Assembly: GCF_000165425.1 (NCBI RefSeq)
Contig: NW_001799004.1
Coordinates: 62,001 to 126,000, forward strand
Reading direction: 5' to 3'
DNA length: 64,000 nt
Origin: Paramecium tetraurelia
Taxonomy: Eukaryota; Ciliophora; Oligohymenophorea; Peniculida; Parameciidae
A model generated the notes under the pieces. The model ran no database searches and had not been told where the DNA came from. It saw only the letters and a list, made by a program, of their open reading frames with translations. Positions within the stretch are counted from its first letter, which is position 1; each line of letters starts with the position of its first letter. This document shows positions 22,263 to 35,289 of this stretch, piece by piece. Both the position numbers and the translations under genes were made by a program.

Positions 22263-24069
22263 ATGCTGGAAGAGTTCCTGCTCTGTGAGGATGACAATTC
22301 AAGGATATTGGAAGAATTATTTAATTTAATATAGTTATATGTACTTGTTAAAAAATATTATTTTGCTTTTCAAAGTATTTATAATTTAATTTTATAATTT
22401 AATGTAAGGTCTGAAGTTAAAGTAGTAGATTGGATTGATCTTAAGAAAAGACTTTGATGCTATGCCTTTAATCAAATAATTGATGGACGAATCCTTGAAT
22501 TAGCCTCTGTTACTTTTAAATGACGAAGAATAAATGTGGACTTAAATCTAGAGGGCAATCGAAACTCTCAATCAGAAGAGCCTGAAAAAGTTAAAGTAAA
22601 TAGAAGAGAGAGCAGCCAAAATAGCAGGTCAAGTCGTAGAGGAGTAGGAGGAGGATGTTTAGACTGAAGAACAGGAATAATAGTCCGAGAAGGACGAGGA
22701 TGCGGGAGAGGAAGACGAGCAATAAGAGGGTGAGGAAGAGGAAGTGAATGAGGAGGAAGAAGAACATCAAGAGATGGAGTAGGAATTTGATGAGGAGGGT
22801 GGAAACTTTAGATTTGAGAAAAAGTAAAAATAAAAGGATGATTTTGATGAGTTTGAAAAATACATGCAAGATTATGATGATGGCAAGATGGGTAAAATAG
22901 ATTTGGATGATGAATAAGAGGAGGAAGAAGAGGAAGATGAAGAATTTGAAGAAAATGAAGAAAATGAAGAAGGAAATGAGGAACCAGAGAACGAGGGGTA
23001 ATATATATAAAATACAATGATAGTGAGGACTCTGTATTTGATGATATGAGAGAGGAGGAGTTAGAATAAGATAACAATGTGGTTGAAGCAGAAGAAGGAG
23101 AAGTGGGAGAAGAGGATGACGAAATCAAGAATTTAGAAGAACAGAGGTTGAAGAAAAAGGATTGGCAATTTGTGGGTGAAGTGCACGCCAGATAAAGACC
23201 ATTGAATTCGTTGATTGAATAGGATTTGGATTTCGATGTGAATAGAAAGGTTTTAGAGGAAACAACTCCAGAGCAGTAAAATAAGTTGATAGAAATGATA
23301 AAGTAAATTAGTATATCAATTCAATTATAGAAAGAGAGTACAAGATGAATTGTTTGATGATAGACAGAAAGTGTAGATCAATTTGCATTCTCTTGAGAAA
23401 CCAGTGGATTAGGTGGACACAAATAAGTCACAGTTTGGATTAGCTGAATTATACGAAAGACAATTTAAGCAGGCTTTGGGATTGCCAACAAACACGAGCG
23501 AGTAGAAATTGAAACAAGAGTTGTTCGAATAGTTTAGAGACTTATGTTACAAATTGGATTCGTTGACTAATTTGAACTTCGAGCCAAGAGGATATGTGAA
23601 GCAAGCAGAAGTGCAGGTGTTGGATAACAACGTGGTTTAGAGAGAGGAGAAGGTGCCAATAACAGCTAGGGGCGAATAGATGGAGGATGTGGAGAAGATT
23701 AAGAAGGCTGGGTTTTTGTCTAAGGAAGAGGCCGATCATCAATTGAATAAGAAGGGTAGGAGAATGGCCAAATAGAGAAAGCGAAATAGGGAGCGAGAAA
23801 GGAAGAGAAGTGGGTTAGTTAAGAAATTGGAGAGTAGAGGTGAGACTAAGTTCATGTACAATCAACATCAACAAGGGAAGAAGCAGATGAGTTTCATTAA
23901 GCAACAAAAAAATAAGGAGAGTGTTAAATTTGATAAGACGAGCACTTTCTTTAAGAATTTGTAGGAGAGTGGAGTAAATAAGTAAGGGGGAGACGCTAAG
24001 AATAGGAAGGGTGGAGATAGGCCAAGTGGGGACATTAAAAGTAAGTCTAAATAAATAAAAAAGCAATGA
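22263..24069 (+). CDS. MPHOSPH10: U3 snoRNP component MPP10
   Basis: About 572 residues with introns of 34, 26 and 28 nt. The first ~110 residues are helical. A central region of ~170 residues is extremely acidic (long E/D/Q runs), and the C-terminal half carries the MPP10 core: DWQFVGEVHARQRPLNSLIE (human WQLKGEVTAQKRPENSLLEE), a conserved LAELYERQF (human LAEIYEQEY) and LCYKLDSLTNLNFEPR (human LFLKLDALSNFHFIPK). A basic tail follows. MPP10 with IMP3/IMP4 anchors U3 snoRNA to pre-18S rRNA in the small-subunit processome. The N-terminal splice is the least certain part. Confidence 0.9.
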
Positions 24070-24117
24070 ATATTTTTGTTTATAATTTATAATTTATATA
24101 TTATATTTTATAAATAA

Positions 24118-25611
24118 ATGTTTTAGAATGACGGCAATGGCTAGTCGCCCAATTGGTGTTCATATGAGAGACAAGCAGTGAAGGTAATTCGCAGTAATGC
24201 AAATCAATGTCCTGCTATTAAAAATCATACATCCATACATTACAAGAAACAGATATTTATATTTGGTGGGTATGACTCCAAAAAGAATCACAACGACATA
24301 CACATCTATAAGGATGGGAATTGGACGAAGTGTAAAGCAAATGGTAGAATTCCTGAGAGTAGAAATGGACACACAGCCACTGTGGTAGAGAATAAGATGT
24401 ATGTGATTGGTGGATGGTTGGGAAGTGGAACTTATGCCAGTCGAGATGTGTATGTATTAGATCTGGATTGTTTGTTTTGGACACTTGTCAATACTATGGG
24501 AGAAGTATGATTTCAAAATACAATTTAAGGTTCCAGGCCCATGCAATATGCACAGTGCTGATTTAATTGGTTAGTTGATATATATCTTCAGAGGAGGAGA
24601 TGGGAAGGACTATCTGAATGATCTGCATAGTTTCAATACCAAAACTAATATGTGGAAACTAGTATAGACAGCTGAGAATCAGAGACCTCCACCAAGAGCC
24701 AATCACAGTTCAGCTGTCTGGCAAAACAAGTTGTTTATCTTTGGAGGTTGGGATGGTTCAAAAAGACTAAATGATTTGCATTGCTATGATGTGACAACGA
24801 ACAGATGGAGCGAATTAAAACCGATTCAATCTCCCAGTGCCAGAGCGGGAATGTGCATGACTACTATAGACAATAAGATATACTTATTTGGTGGCAGTGG
24901 CCCTTAAACTACCTGTTTTGGAGATTTGTAATGTTATGATCCAGTGAAGAATGCCTGGAGCATCATCGAACTTCAGGATGATGAATAATTTGATAAGGCC
25001 AGAGCTGGTCATAGTATGACTGCAATTGGTAATCTTATTTACATTTTCGGGGGGTCTTGTGGATCACATTACTTTAAAGACTTCTTCATTATTGATACTG
25101 ATCCTCCTCCTAATATTTCTGTGACTGATTTCAACAATATCTCTATTAACCAGTATTTTAGAGGTTTTTTCAATTAGTCTAAATACAGTGATATCATTTT
25201 TGTTGTAGAGGACAAACAATTATATGCACACAAAATTATTTTATCTCGATACGAAATGTTCAATAAGATGTTTGAGTGGGAGTACAAAAATCAATAATAG
25301 AAAGTCTATATCAATGATTGTTCCTTCATTATATTTGAATAGTTGTTATACTTCATTTACTCAGGAGACGTAAGAAATGGTTTTTATTTTAGTTATAATG
25401 TGATCAAAATTAATAATCGGTAGAATTCTACAGACAATTGTTGTAAATGGCTGATTATTACCTGATACCAGATTTGAAGTCATTGTGTGAGAAATCACTA
25501 TCCCTCTTAATTGACAACACAACTCTGGCTAAAATTAAGCTTTATGCCGAATAAATGAACGCCAATCAATTGTTAAAATTTTGTGAATGGTATGAAAACC
25601 ATAATAACTGA
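24118..25611 (+). CDS. kelch-repeat BTB protein
   Basis: 481 residues, introns of 25 nt (from 24505) and 23 nt (near 25380). Six kelch blades occupy residues ~25-325: each shows the GG doublet with Y/W spacing (IFIFGGYD, MYVIGGWL, IYIFRGGDG, LFIFGGWDG, IYLFGGSG, IYIFGGSCG). A BTB/POZ domain follows (~350-450), starting at YSDIIFVVEDKQLYAHKIIL, with a short BACK-like helical end. Kelch-then-BTB order is that of LZTR1/ARMC-type ciliate adaptors; such proteins often recruit substrates to cullin-3. The start at 24118 is chosen because the blade 1 region continues in frame up to it; a nearby ATG at 24128 is out of frame. Confidence 0.9.
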
Positions 25612-25642
25612 TTATATATATATATTTCTTTAATATTAATAT

Positions 25643-27110
25643 TCATTCAACCATAGTTTTACTCCAAAATTAATCATGCCATTATTTAAATGTATTCTTG
25701 ATAGCTTATCTAGTTGATGTAAGAACTGCTGGTTCTTTAGCACTGGGAGCACCCAAATCTACACAATGAGCACAATCATCACAATCGATTAAGTAGGTGA
25801 TAACTTTGCTATTTGCTTTAGTGGCCTTAGTCAAGGAGGCTGTTTGCCAAGGATCTTCCCCACCATTGGTCATGATCAAGTGATCAACATTCAAGTTTAA
25901 TCCTCCAAAATAGGCTTCAGTTGCTCTTACATCTGGCCAAATTACTTCCCCTTGTGAGTAAGCATCATTGCACCATACTCTCCACCAATCTAATGTCAAT
26001 TCATAGGATCTTAAGGATTCTTTATTCTATCATACACATCAATTGGACATTACCTGTGGGGGTGTTTATAAATAGGCAAGTTCGGAGCAACATTAGAAAT
26101 ACCATTAACGGATTACGGAGTTCTAGTCGACGGTTTCGTCTCTTAAATAGTAAGCACCGTATTGTTTATAACTATCTCCTTGATCTAGAGCAATCTCTTT
26201 TATGTATTCAGCCATAGCCTCAATGGATGGCAAGGACTCTAGAGTTTGACAGAACCTGGTTCTCTATCCTGATTGGATCATTTAGACAATGGTATCAGCC
26301 CAGAACCATCTGAATTCGTTGTCTGTCATCTTTTCACAATTGTAGGATTCTTTGAATGCCTATTTGGTATTGAAGTTCTTTAGTTTCTTATCGACATAAC
26401 CATTCAGCAACTGTAAGTAGAGAGGACATCTAGTTGTTGTTAAGTTAGATATATGTACTATTCACCACTCTTGCTTGTACTCTTTCTAATTTGATCATCG
26501 AATTACCAATAGTCAAGGATTGTGTTGATGACTCCACTGCTAGCCAAATTACCGACAGTCAAATGAGGGTATTTGTATCTGAACCAAGCTGATAAAGCCC
26601 CTGGGTATGAGCCTCCGATTGCATACCTATGTAGGGATATATGATGTACCAAGGCAATGTAGAATCGATGTTATGAAGTTTAAGTCTCTTCATTTGCAAT
26701 ATAAAATAGGCGAGATCATCCAAGGCTTGATGGACATTTAAATAAGATAGGTTCTCCAAACTCCATGAATCTGCTCCGAAGGGTTGAGATTGTCCATAGA
26801 ATCTGTGTTCCAATGCTATAACAATTGCACCTAAATCCTTTGCCAATTAGAAGGATAATGAGTTGTCCCCTACACCTTAGCAATTCCATTCTCCACAAAT
26901 GTATAAGATAACTCCACCTTTAGTGGGATTAAAATATTGGGAATACACATGGTATCTCTATTGCCATGTCTGAGTATTGGCTGGGTCGCTGTGATCCAAG
27001 AGCTATGTGAATTGAAAAGTCTCTTTAGTTTCTGTAAATGGTCCTTACGTCAGCACATGAGGAGCGATTGCGTAAGAGCAAATTGTTAATGCTGACAAAA
27101 TCAAATACAT
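25643..27110 (-). CDS. serine carboxypeptidase S28 (PRCP/TSSP family), secreted
   Basis: 462 residues, introns of 23, 29 and 27 nt. Signal peptide [16 protein letters not shown]. The S28 landmarks are present: QLLDH near the start, a [12 protein letters not shown] strand, [13 protein letters not shown], nucleophile motif [11 protein letters not shown], the acid in TNGGEDPWQ and the histidine in CAHCVDL. All three catalytic residues appear intact, as do paired cysteines. The family cleaves after proline in lysosomes or outside the cell, and ciliates use such enzymes in phagosomal digestion. Length (about 460-490) is normal. Confidence 0.93.
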
Positions 27111-27191
27111 AATTTATTAATTTATTACACAATATCAATCAAATATATATAATGTGGACACCACAGTCTTTATATGCAATTAAATTAAATA

Positions 27192-28066
27192 TCATTCAAA
27201 ATCAACCTTATTCACTTAGAGCTTTTTCTCGCAATTCTATATATACTAATGGACTTCTTTTTTGTTGTCCGTATTAGGAAATTAGATCAAAATAGCCTTA
27301 AACAATTAAAGAGCAGATTGGTAATCTTGCAATTCATAATTTGCTCTTCCTTTTATCAACAGAGCTACTTTACTTCAGATGCCCTACCTTTTTCGTTTTC
27401 ATTATCAAAGCTAAAAGCCTCGTCGCACATCTAATCTGCCATACCCCACTCCTTTAATTTAATGTAGCAAACTGCTCTGTTTGAGAAGGACTTGCTTATT
27501 TCCTTCAAAATCTTTTTCGAATGCTCTCCCACTTTTATCCTACCAATCAATTCGTAGATGGAGATTGCTGAACGATAATTGGATTGTTGAAATATCGATC
27601 CAGCATACTTCCTAACTTCCTCTATGTATTATTCTATTTATTGCTAGTTCAATGAATTGATTCCCAGATACTCAAAGGAATTCTCTATTTTTATTAGCCA
27701 ATATTGTCTCCTCTACATTTTCAAGGGTGTCAAATCTTCCATTAGGCAGTCGATCTCTTTCTAGGTGAGAGCGTACACTTCGCTAAGTTCGAAAAATGCT
27801 TATTCTCCTTTCAACATGGTTCTGAGAGCACTGGACAGGGCAAGTGGTATTGAGTTTGAATTCTCGAACAGCACCACTGTTCTCAAGGTGTCTGTTTATT
27901 GGGTTATTTGTTGGGCTTCTTGGTCGAATTCTGTGAAAGAGTAGCAAATGAAATGGGAATCAAAGTCGATTGGTTCTGAGCCCTGGATGAACAAATCAGG
28001 AGAGGAATATTTCCAAAGCATGTCCTCTATGATGGCGTGCTTGTGTGATTAGGATAATGATTGCAT
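27192..28066 (-). CDS. TPR protein with degenerate FKBP-like domain (AIP/FKBP-type)
   Basis: 284 residues, one 20-nt intron near 27395. The N-terminal ~120 residues look like a worn FKBP fold (hydrophobic strands and ALRTMLKGEQAFFELSE, compare the FKBP pattern of a KTMKKGE loop then a strand), without obvious active-site aromatic residues. The C-terminal half has three TPR helical pairs (YRSAISIYELIG, FSNRAVCYIKLKEW, KGRANYELQDYQSALQLFKA). This is the layout of AIP/FKBP8/FKBP38-type co-chaperones that dock on Hsp90 or Hsp70. Role inferred from layout. It lies 42 bp from the divergent PP1 gene. Confidence 0.65.
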
Positions 28067-28107
28067 CTGGAAATATATATATTGATTTAAATTTTAAATT
28101 ATAATAT

Positions 28108-29205
<1,098 letters not shown>

Positions 29206-29263
29206 ACCATCATCTATTATAATAATTAAATTTAGTCATCTTTATTCACAATATATATTTTTA

Positions 29264-30159
29264 ATGATAAATTATATGCAAATGACATAAATTGATCTCA
29301 AAACCATAGAAGTGTTATCTGCTCTGCTTTTATTCAGTTGCTTCACATACCTATGGTTCACATTTATTTCACTTAAGTTCACAATCATTATTGCTCTTAC
29401 ATTTTGTTCCCTTTTGGTATTGTTGAAAATCAGATGGACTAGAATCAAGAGAACAGGATTCCTAAATAACATCTCCGATAAGCTCAGAAAAATTCTATTG
29501 GAGAGATCCTTATTTGACATCTTGTGCGACATATGGTATTTTGAGACAATAAAGAGACATGTACGAGTATTCCTAAGTCCATTCCTTATTAAAAAATCCC
29601 CAGAAGAGATCATAGAATCATTTGAAGATATCAATCCTTAATTGAAGGAAGCAATTCTGAGAAAGGGAACTATCAATTTGTTTCCAGAACCAATCAAAAG
29701 GGAATTGGTGGAGAACTATATACAAGAAGAGGATGAATTATAGATTAATCAGGACAAGCAAATGCATTAATAAATAATACAGCAACCAGTCAAGGTTGAA
29801 CATTGGGATAGATATGGAGATTATGAAGAATATACACAAAGAAAGAGGAAAAATAACTCACAAACCTTATTGCACGTCGTTTCGTTGTTGTTGCATAAAC
29901 CAATAGTGCATAAGGAAAGCCATAAAGTGAATCTAAGAAAGTATTATGATTTCAACTATTTTGTAGATTATCAAACAAAACTAAATCCTTATTGATTGGA
30001 TCAATCCTTTGCATTGGGATTCAGATGTATTTGTCGAAATCATCACGAAGAATCTATCAAAAGGCATTCACATACTTATCATCGATGTCTTTGTTGGCAC
30101 TAGCTTCCACTGCCTTGGGAGTGATTGCTTTAAGTAATAAAAAGTAAAAAACATTATGA
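29264..30159 (+). CDS. membrane protein with N- and C-terminal TM pairs, unknown
   Basis: 289 residues, one 26-nt intron near 29939-29964. Two hydrophobic helices sit near the N-terminus (about 15-60), separated from two more near the C-terminus (about 232-250 and 263-282) by a charged, partly helical middle with a poly-Q/E segment. Basic residues flank the membrane segments. No domain recognised. Without the intron the frame stops early; with it a hydrophobic C-terminus appears, which supports the model. Confidence 0.7.
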
Positions 30160-30209
30160 TTTTATGAAATATTATATATAACAAATATATAAATTAAATA
30201 TCATAATAC

Positions 30210-31946
30210 ATGAAAGAAAATCTTAAAACTGACACAAGTGATACCATTTTTAAAAGAGAAGCCTCCCGTTCATTAAAATAAATTTGCAGCTCTCAATTCT
30301 ATTTCGATAACCGGATACCTCCAACCAAATTATCTCTTTATCACAAAACCAGTCAGAACCAAAGAGTCTCTCATTTCTAAACTCAAATCCTCTACAGAAA
30401 TGACACAATTATTTAAAATGAACACAACAATACCATCTTATGTGGAAAGACTTACTTCACAAAAGCAATGGAGTACTAGTACTTAAGAATTTCTTGCGAG
30501 AATTTAATGGCACCTTTTGGTTGTTAAGTTCATTGTTCCAGTGAATTCTAATTGATGATTTCATAAGTTCATCCCTTCCCCACTAATTAAAATTGTGAGT
30601 AAATGATTAATAACAGAGGATTTGTTGTTTCAGTAATCAAAGGTGAATTTATTTATATCTCAGCCATTACTCGAAAAGATTCAGAACTTTAATTCAATCT
30701 CTTAACTAATGAGCAATCTGAAGAAATTTAGAGAGTTAAAACTGTTTAAGATACACCACCATCGCTCTTATAAATGTTTAATTTTTCTCATTCCAAATCT
30801 TTTTAGTATATAGTCAATTCCAATAAAGAACAGGCAGGAATTAAAAAAAATAGATATTAAGATGAAATATCACGATCAGACAGATTCCTCAAAGTATTAT
30901 CAACAAGGAACTTTTAAAGACAATCTAACACACAAGCTAAAATCTAAAAGCAATATCAAATAAAGGCCAAGAAACTCTCTAATCAAGAAAAAATTCTAAC
31001 CAAAATTATAAATGACAAGAAAAGCCAAAAAGACATTTTTGAATAATAATGGGCCATCATTATTAATCTAATTAAAATGAGCTCAAAAATTTTTGATGCA
31101 TTTTCTCATAAAAAGGAAAGAATGAAGAAGAACCGATTAGTAGCTTTTCGAATCAAATCCTTGTTAAGATAAATGAAAAAAACAATGATGCGTACAAAAG
31201 GAGAATCCATGGATACACGAATTTTGGTTGACAGTTTTATGTCACTCAAGGCCAAAACAAAAACAATCAAGAATACTCTTAGAAATCATCAAGCTCTAAT
31301 AATATTACCAATTTTATAATAAAGATCTAAGATTTACTGTCTAAAAGTGCAAATGCTAAAATTAGGAAACAAGCTCCAAATTATCAAGAAGCATTTAATT
31401 TAGTTTGAAGAAAATTACACTAAATACAAAAATGATATGATTATCAAATGGGATAATTTGAATGAAAAGATAAAGGATGAAGAAATCAAATGGAAATAGG
31501 CTGCTTTGAGAAATAAAGGATTAGTTACTTGGTTTTAAGTGTTGAAAGATAAAGATTTGGCTTAATAAATGAGGAAATACTTTATATTTGAATTAATGAG
31601 GGATAGGATTAGATAGCATATGAAAGATCAGCAACAAATTAAGAAATATAGAATGGATCTGAAATATTACAAATAGAAATTGAGAGTTTGTAGAGATTTT
31701 ACAGAAGCTGATACCTTGAGGGGAGAAATCTTTAGATTAACAAATGATATTTATGCTATGCATATGAAGAACCAACTATTTATGCATGTTGATGTTGAGA
31801 AGTATTTTCATATGTTGGTAAGTAAATATGCAACTCTGATTGATGAATCTGAGAATTCAACTAATGACTCATAGGTTTAATAGAAATAGAAGTTTAGGCA
31901 CTCTAGACTTACGCTGAGGAGAGTAACAAAGAAGTCTTAAATTTGA
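30210..31946 (+). CDS. ciliate-type protein: N-terminal beta domain plus long basic coiled coil
   Basis: 578 residues in one uninterrupted frame. Residues ~70-165 form a beta-rich region (ENLMAPFGCQVHCSSEFQLM, then RGFVVSVIKGEFIYISAI) of the kind repeatedly found at the start of large Paramecium coiled-coil families. I know no name for it. Residues ~210-560 are strongly basic helices rich in K, R, Q and I, with no transmembrane segment. Structural or cytoskeletal function is likely but not shown. Confidence 0.7.
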
Positions 31947-32028
31947 TTAATTAGTCTCTTTATTATTATATATATTCTAAAACATACAATATTAATTAAA
32001 CACGTACTAAATCGTATATATATATATA

Positions 32029-32578
32029 TCATTATTATTAATCCTCTCTTTTTTTGCTTGCAAATGTTTTTTGTCTCTGCAAATCCTTTTTCTTTAATTT
32101 TGATAATTCATTTCTTTTTTATCTTCTTTCTTTGTTTCTCAGTTTCTTGGCTTTCAATCTCTATTGAGTCTTAGATTTTTGATTGGGTTGAGTTGCCAAT
32201 GGCACAGGTTTTTTCTAAATAGACATGGACTTACTTTAGTTTATTTCTATTGATCATGGCAATATAAGCGATATATGTTCGACAACGAATCTGCAAATTT
32301 ATTGATTTACTATTTATTTGAAGATGTGGAAATTGTTAATTTCTGGGTTTATGACCTAATGATGATTTCATTAACATCATTGGCAGTTTTGATTTCATTT
32401 AATAATTGCTACTTCTATTTTCTTCTCAATCTCTTTCGAAGTTGTGGATATTGTTCTTTCAAATCTAAAAATTATCGATAAGTTCCATACTTCTCTTAAT
32501 TGTTAATTTAACGATTTTCTCACCATTAAACAACTTAGACATTTAACTTAAAAAACTATCTGGTTTCTTCTTTCCCAT
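32029..32578 (-). CDS. small lysine-rich, probably nucleolar protein
   Basis: 167 residues, introns of 26 nt (near 32465-32490) and 20 nt (near 32231-32250). The start is MGKKKPDSFL. The middle is moderately helical, and the last ~60 residues are dominated by K, R and Q (RLKAKKLRNKERRQKRNELS), typical of nucleolar or ribosome-biogenesis factors. No named family is certain. The 66-codon downstream part alone also reads as an ORF from ATG at 32226; the longer spliced model is preferred because the upstream exon is coding-like and joins in phase. Confidence 0.55.
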
Positions 32579-33657
32579 TTATTTTTAATTATAATTATTA
32601 TATTGCAAATAATGTTCCAATAAATCAAATAGCAATTGACTTACTATTAAATATATTAGATTCAACAACATATTTTGTATTAAAATAATAATAGATTGAA
32701 TGCTTTGACACTATATTCTGAAATCATCATGCATATTTCAAAACAGATTTAATAAATCTAGGCTGAATCGATCCTTATTTTGAATCAATTTATTAGTTAA
32801 AAATCATAAAAAGAACTGAAGACATAAATTTCATTACTTTAAACTGTTAAAAATGATCTCTTTCTGTAAGTGTGTCTTAATATTATATATTAGTATATGT
32901 TTGTATATATTAATATATATGAGCATCAATTTCTAAAATAATTGATACTTATGTCCTATTAATAGTGATTCCACATAGATCTATTTGCTAATCAATGAGC
33001 ATTACTAATTTAAAAATTGGAAATTTTGCATTTAGTTAATATGTCTATTAATTATCATAAACACTTAGAAATCTTGATTTCAATCTTAATAGTTTTATGG
33101 TATCTTTTTGTTTAATTTTAAATAGAAATAATTTGATATAATAAAGCACCACCTACTCTAAAAATGTTACAATCATTCAAAGTATTAATTATGATGTCTA
33201 ATTAAAATCTCCATTATTCTTGCTATCTTGTAATTGTAGATAATTATTTATATTGATTTAGAATAATCATTGTATATTATTAATGTATGCATTTTGATTT
33301 TTTCAAATTATGTCTGTTTTACAAATGATCAAATATTAAAATAATCTCTTGACTAATGCTGTGTAATAGAGCAACTCGAAAATGAGAGTTGGAATAATTA
33401 ATAGTGATAATATTTCTTGCTATTATCATAGAAAATTGATGAGGTATGGAGCTAACGTGTTTTTTCAAAATATCCTTGCAATTTGATAATAAGGGAAAGA
33501 GTATATATAATACTCTCTTTCCTCTTAATTTTATTTGGCCATCTTGTTTTTGGAATGAATTATGACAGGCTCTGTTGAGGTTAATTGAATTTATAATAAA
33601 ATGATATTTCGAATTTTCCTTCTTAGAATTAATTAATTCATTGTTGTTGTATTATAA
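32579..33657. other. intergenic, AT-rich, with clustered hairpins near the right end
   Basis: About 1.1 kb of spacer between the divergently transcribed basic-protein gene and the WD40 gene. No convincing coding frame on either strand. The only structure is the hairpin cluster at 33371-33522, described separately. Confidence 0.5.
33371..33522. other. cluster of three hairpins, possible structured RNA
   Basis: Three local inverted repeats within 150 bp. CAACTC/GAGTTG lies at 33372-33377 and 33386-33391 (8-nt loop). TGATAATA/TATTATCA lies at 33405-33412 and 33421-33428 (8-nt loop, eight perfect pairs). GGAAAGAGTAT pairs with ATACTCTCTTTCC at 33494-33504 and 33510-33522 (two-base bulge). A T6 run follows the second hairpin. 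They could belong to a small non-coding RNA or to the 5' region of the WD40 gene. AT-rich DNA yields such repeats by chance, so confidence is low. Confidence 0.25.
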
Positions 33658-35199
33658 ATGTTGTAATCATTTGCCGGCAATGTGAGTTGTCCTAATCATA
33701 ATTAACCCATCAGTTACATTGACACCAAGAAGGACACACCCCTTAACAATAGGGCCAAGTGTTTGAATTGCACTCCTTTGAATGATGCAGTTCCTTTAAA
33801 GAATGCTTTAGAGAAATTCAAGAAATTGAAGGAAGATGAAAAATAATAGATTAGAACTTATAGAAAAAACAAGATTTATGACTTCTTGGAATTCAAGAAG
33901 GTTATTCATCAACTTTCAGAATCCATCTCGCAGTCTCTCAACGAAATTAGTAAATAGATCAATGAGAGAATTGAGAAGATTGTCGGAGTCATTCAACAAG
34001 CCCAATCAGTGCAATGGCAATTTGATATTAATGAGTATTTGACCATCAGTGGATTGCAGAATGTAGGATTACAATTAAGTTAGTAAGGGAATGAGTTTTC
34101 GCTAATTAAGGCTGGTTATTCTGTGGTTCAAATGAAGAAGGAGCAACAATTGCAGACTACTCTTTCCAACTATTAGAACAACATTAAGTCAATACAAAGT
34201 AATATGGAGACACTCAAAGAATCACTAACTACCAATCTTATTATCAATGAGGAAATCGTAGGGAAGGCTGCCCAGAAGGAAAAATGCTTAGCCACAGCCT
34301 TCAACAAAGACAATTCCATAATGATTAGCACGTCAGAGGAGCTAATTAAGGTATGGACTTTCGACAATGGGAAATTGGACTTGTTCCAAACTTTAAAGGG
34401 ACATGACAAAGAAGTCACCTGTCTCTGTTTCAGTCGCAAAAATAATTGGTTCATTTCTGGAAGTCGAGACAAGACCCTTAGATTATGGAAGGAGTTTAGT
34501 AACAGCGAATGGGGATGTATATAGATTTTGGAAGGCAATAGTTTTTGCATCAATTGTGTTATCTTGAACTAATATGAAGATCAGATCTTTTCTAGTAGAG
34601 ACGATAATAAAATCAAAGTGTGGATGTAGGAATCCTTACTGACATCATAATAGCCACAATGGAAATGCTATTAGACTCTACAGGATCACAAGAAGGATGT
34701 GTACTCTTTAAGTTTAAACTAGCCAGGCACCTTGTTAGTGTCTGGGTCTTATGATAAAACTATAATTATCTATGATTTGGATGAATAGCAGTAATGGAGA
34801 CTCAAGTAAGTGATATAAAATGATTATGAAAACTGGGTGCATTCCGTTTGTGTGATCAATGATAAGTTGATTGCAACTAAGTTATATAATGGAATCATTC
34901 TGCTTTATCAATATGTGGAATTAGCTGAATCATTCGAGTAGATTCAAGAGTTGGAACTAAGCAAATCGAAGATGAGTTACTTCGATTTCTTTCACATGTT
35001 CTACAATCAGTAATTGCAATCCATTTTCTGTCGCCATCTCGATTGCATCTACATACTATTCCAATAAACAACAGGGAGGTATGGAGTTCAATAGAAGATT
35101 GCAGACAATTACAGAGGTGGCAGTTTGACTGACAATGGAGAATACATAGCCTTGTGGAATAACAATACTAAACAATTAGAAATAAGATAACAAGAGTGA
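33658..35199 (+). CDS. WD40 repeat protein with N-terminal Cys and coiled-coil region
   Basis: 513 residues, no intron. The first ~40 residues hold a CxxH..CxxC-like zinc pattern (NVSCPNHNQP ... KCLNCTPLN). Residues ~45-200 are helical. Residues ~205-500 carry about six WD40 blades, the clearest being VTCLCFSRKNNWFISGSRDKTLRLW and YSLSLNQPGTLLVSGSYDKTIIIYD (quoted in pieces of family type). Ciliate genomes contain many such N-terminal-finger plus WD40 proteins. Partners and function cannot be read from the sequence. Confidence 0.85.
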
Positions 35200-35289
35200 G
35201 TTGAAAATATATATATAATATGTATGATATTGAACAATATAAAAATATAACAGAAGAGAATGAGGTAAATACAAAAAATCACAAAAAAA

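Noticed and set aside
22591-23128. Leu/Phe/Ser-rich minus-strand ORFs
   Set aside because: Antisense of the acidic E/D/Q tract of MPP10; their composition simply mirrors GAA/GAG runs.
34173-34553. 126-codon minus-strand ORF
   Set aside because: Antisense to WD40 blades encoded on the plus strand.
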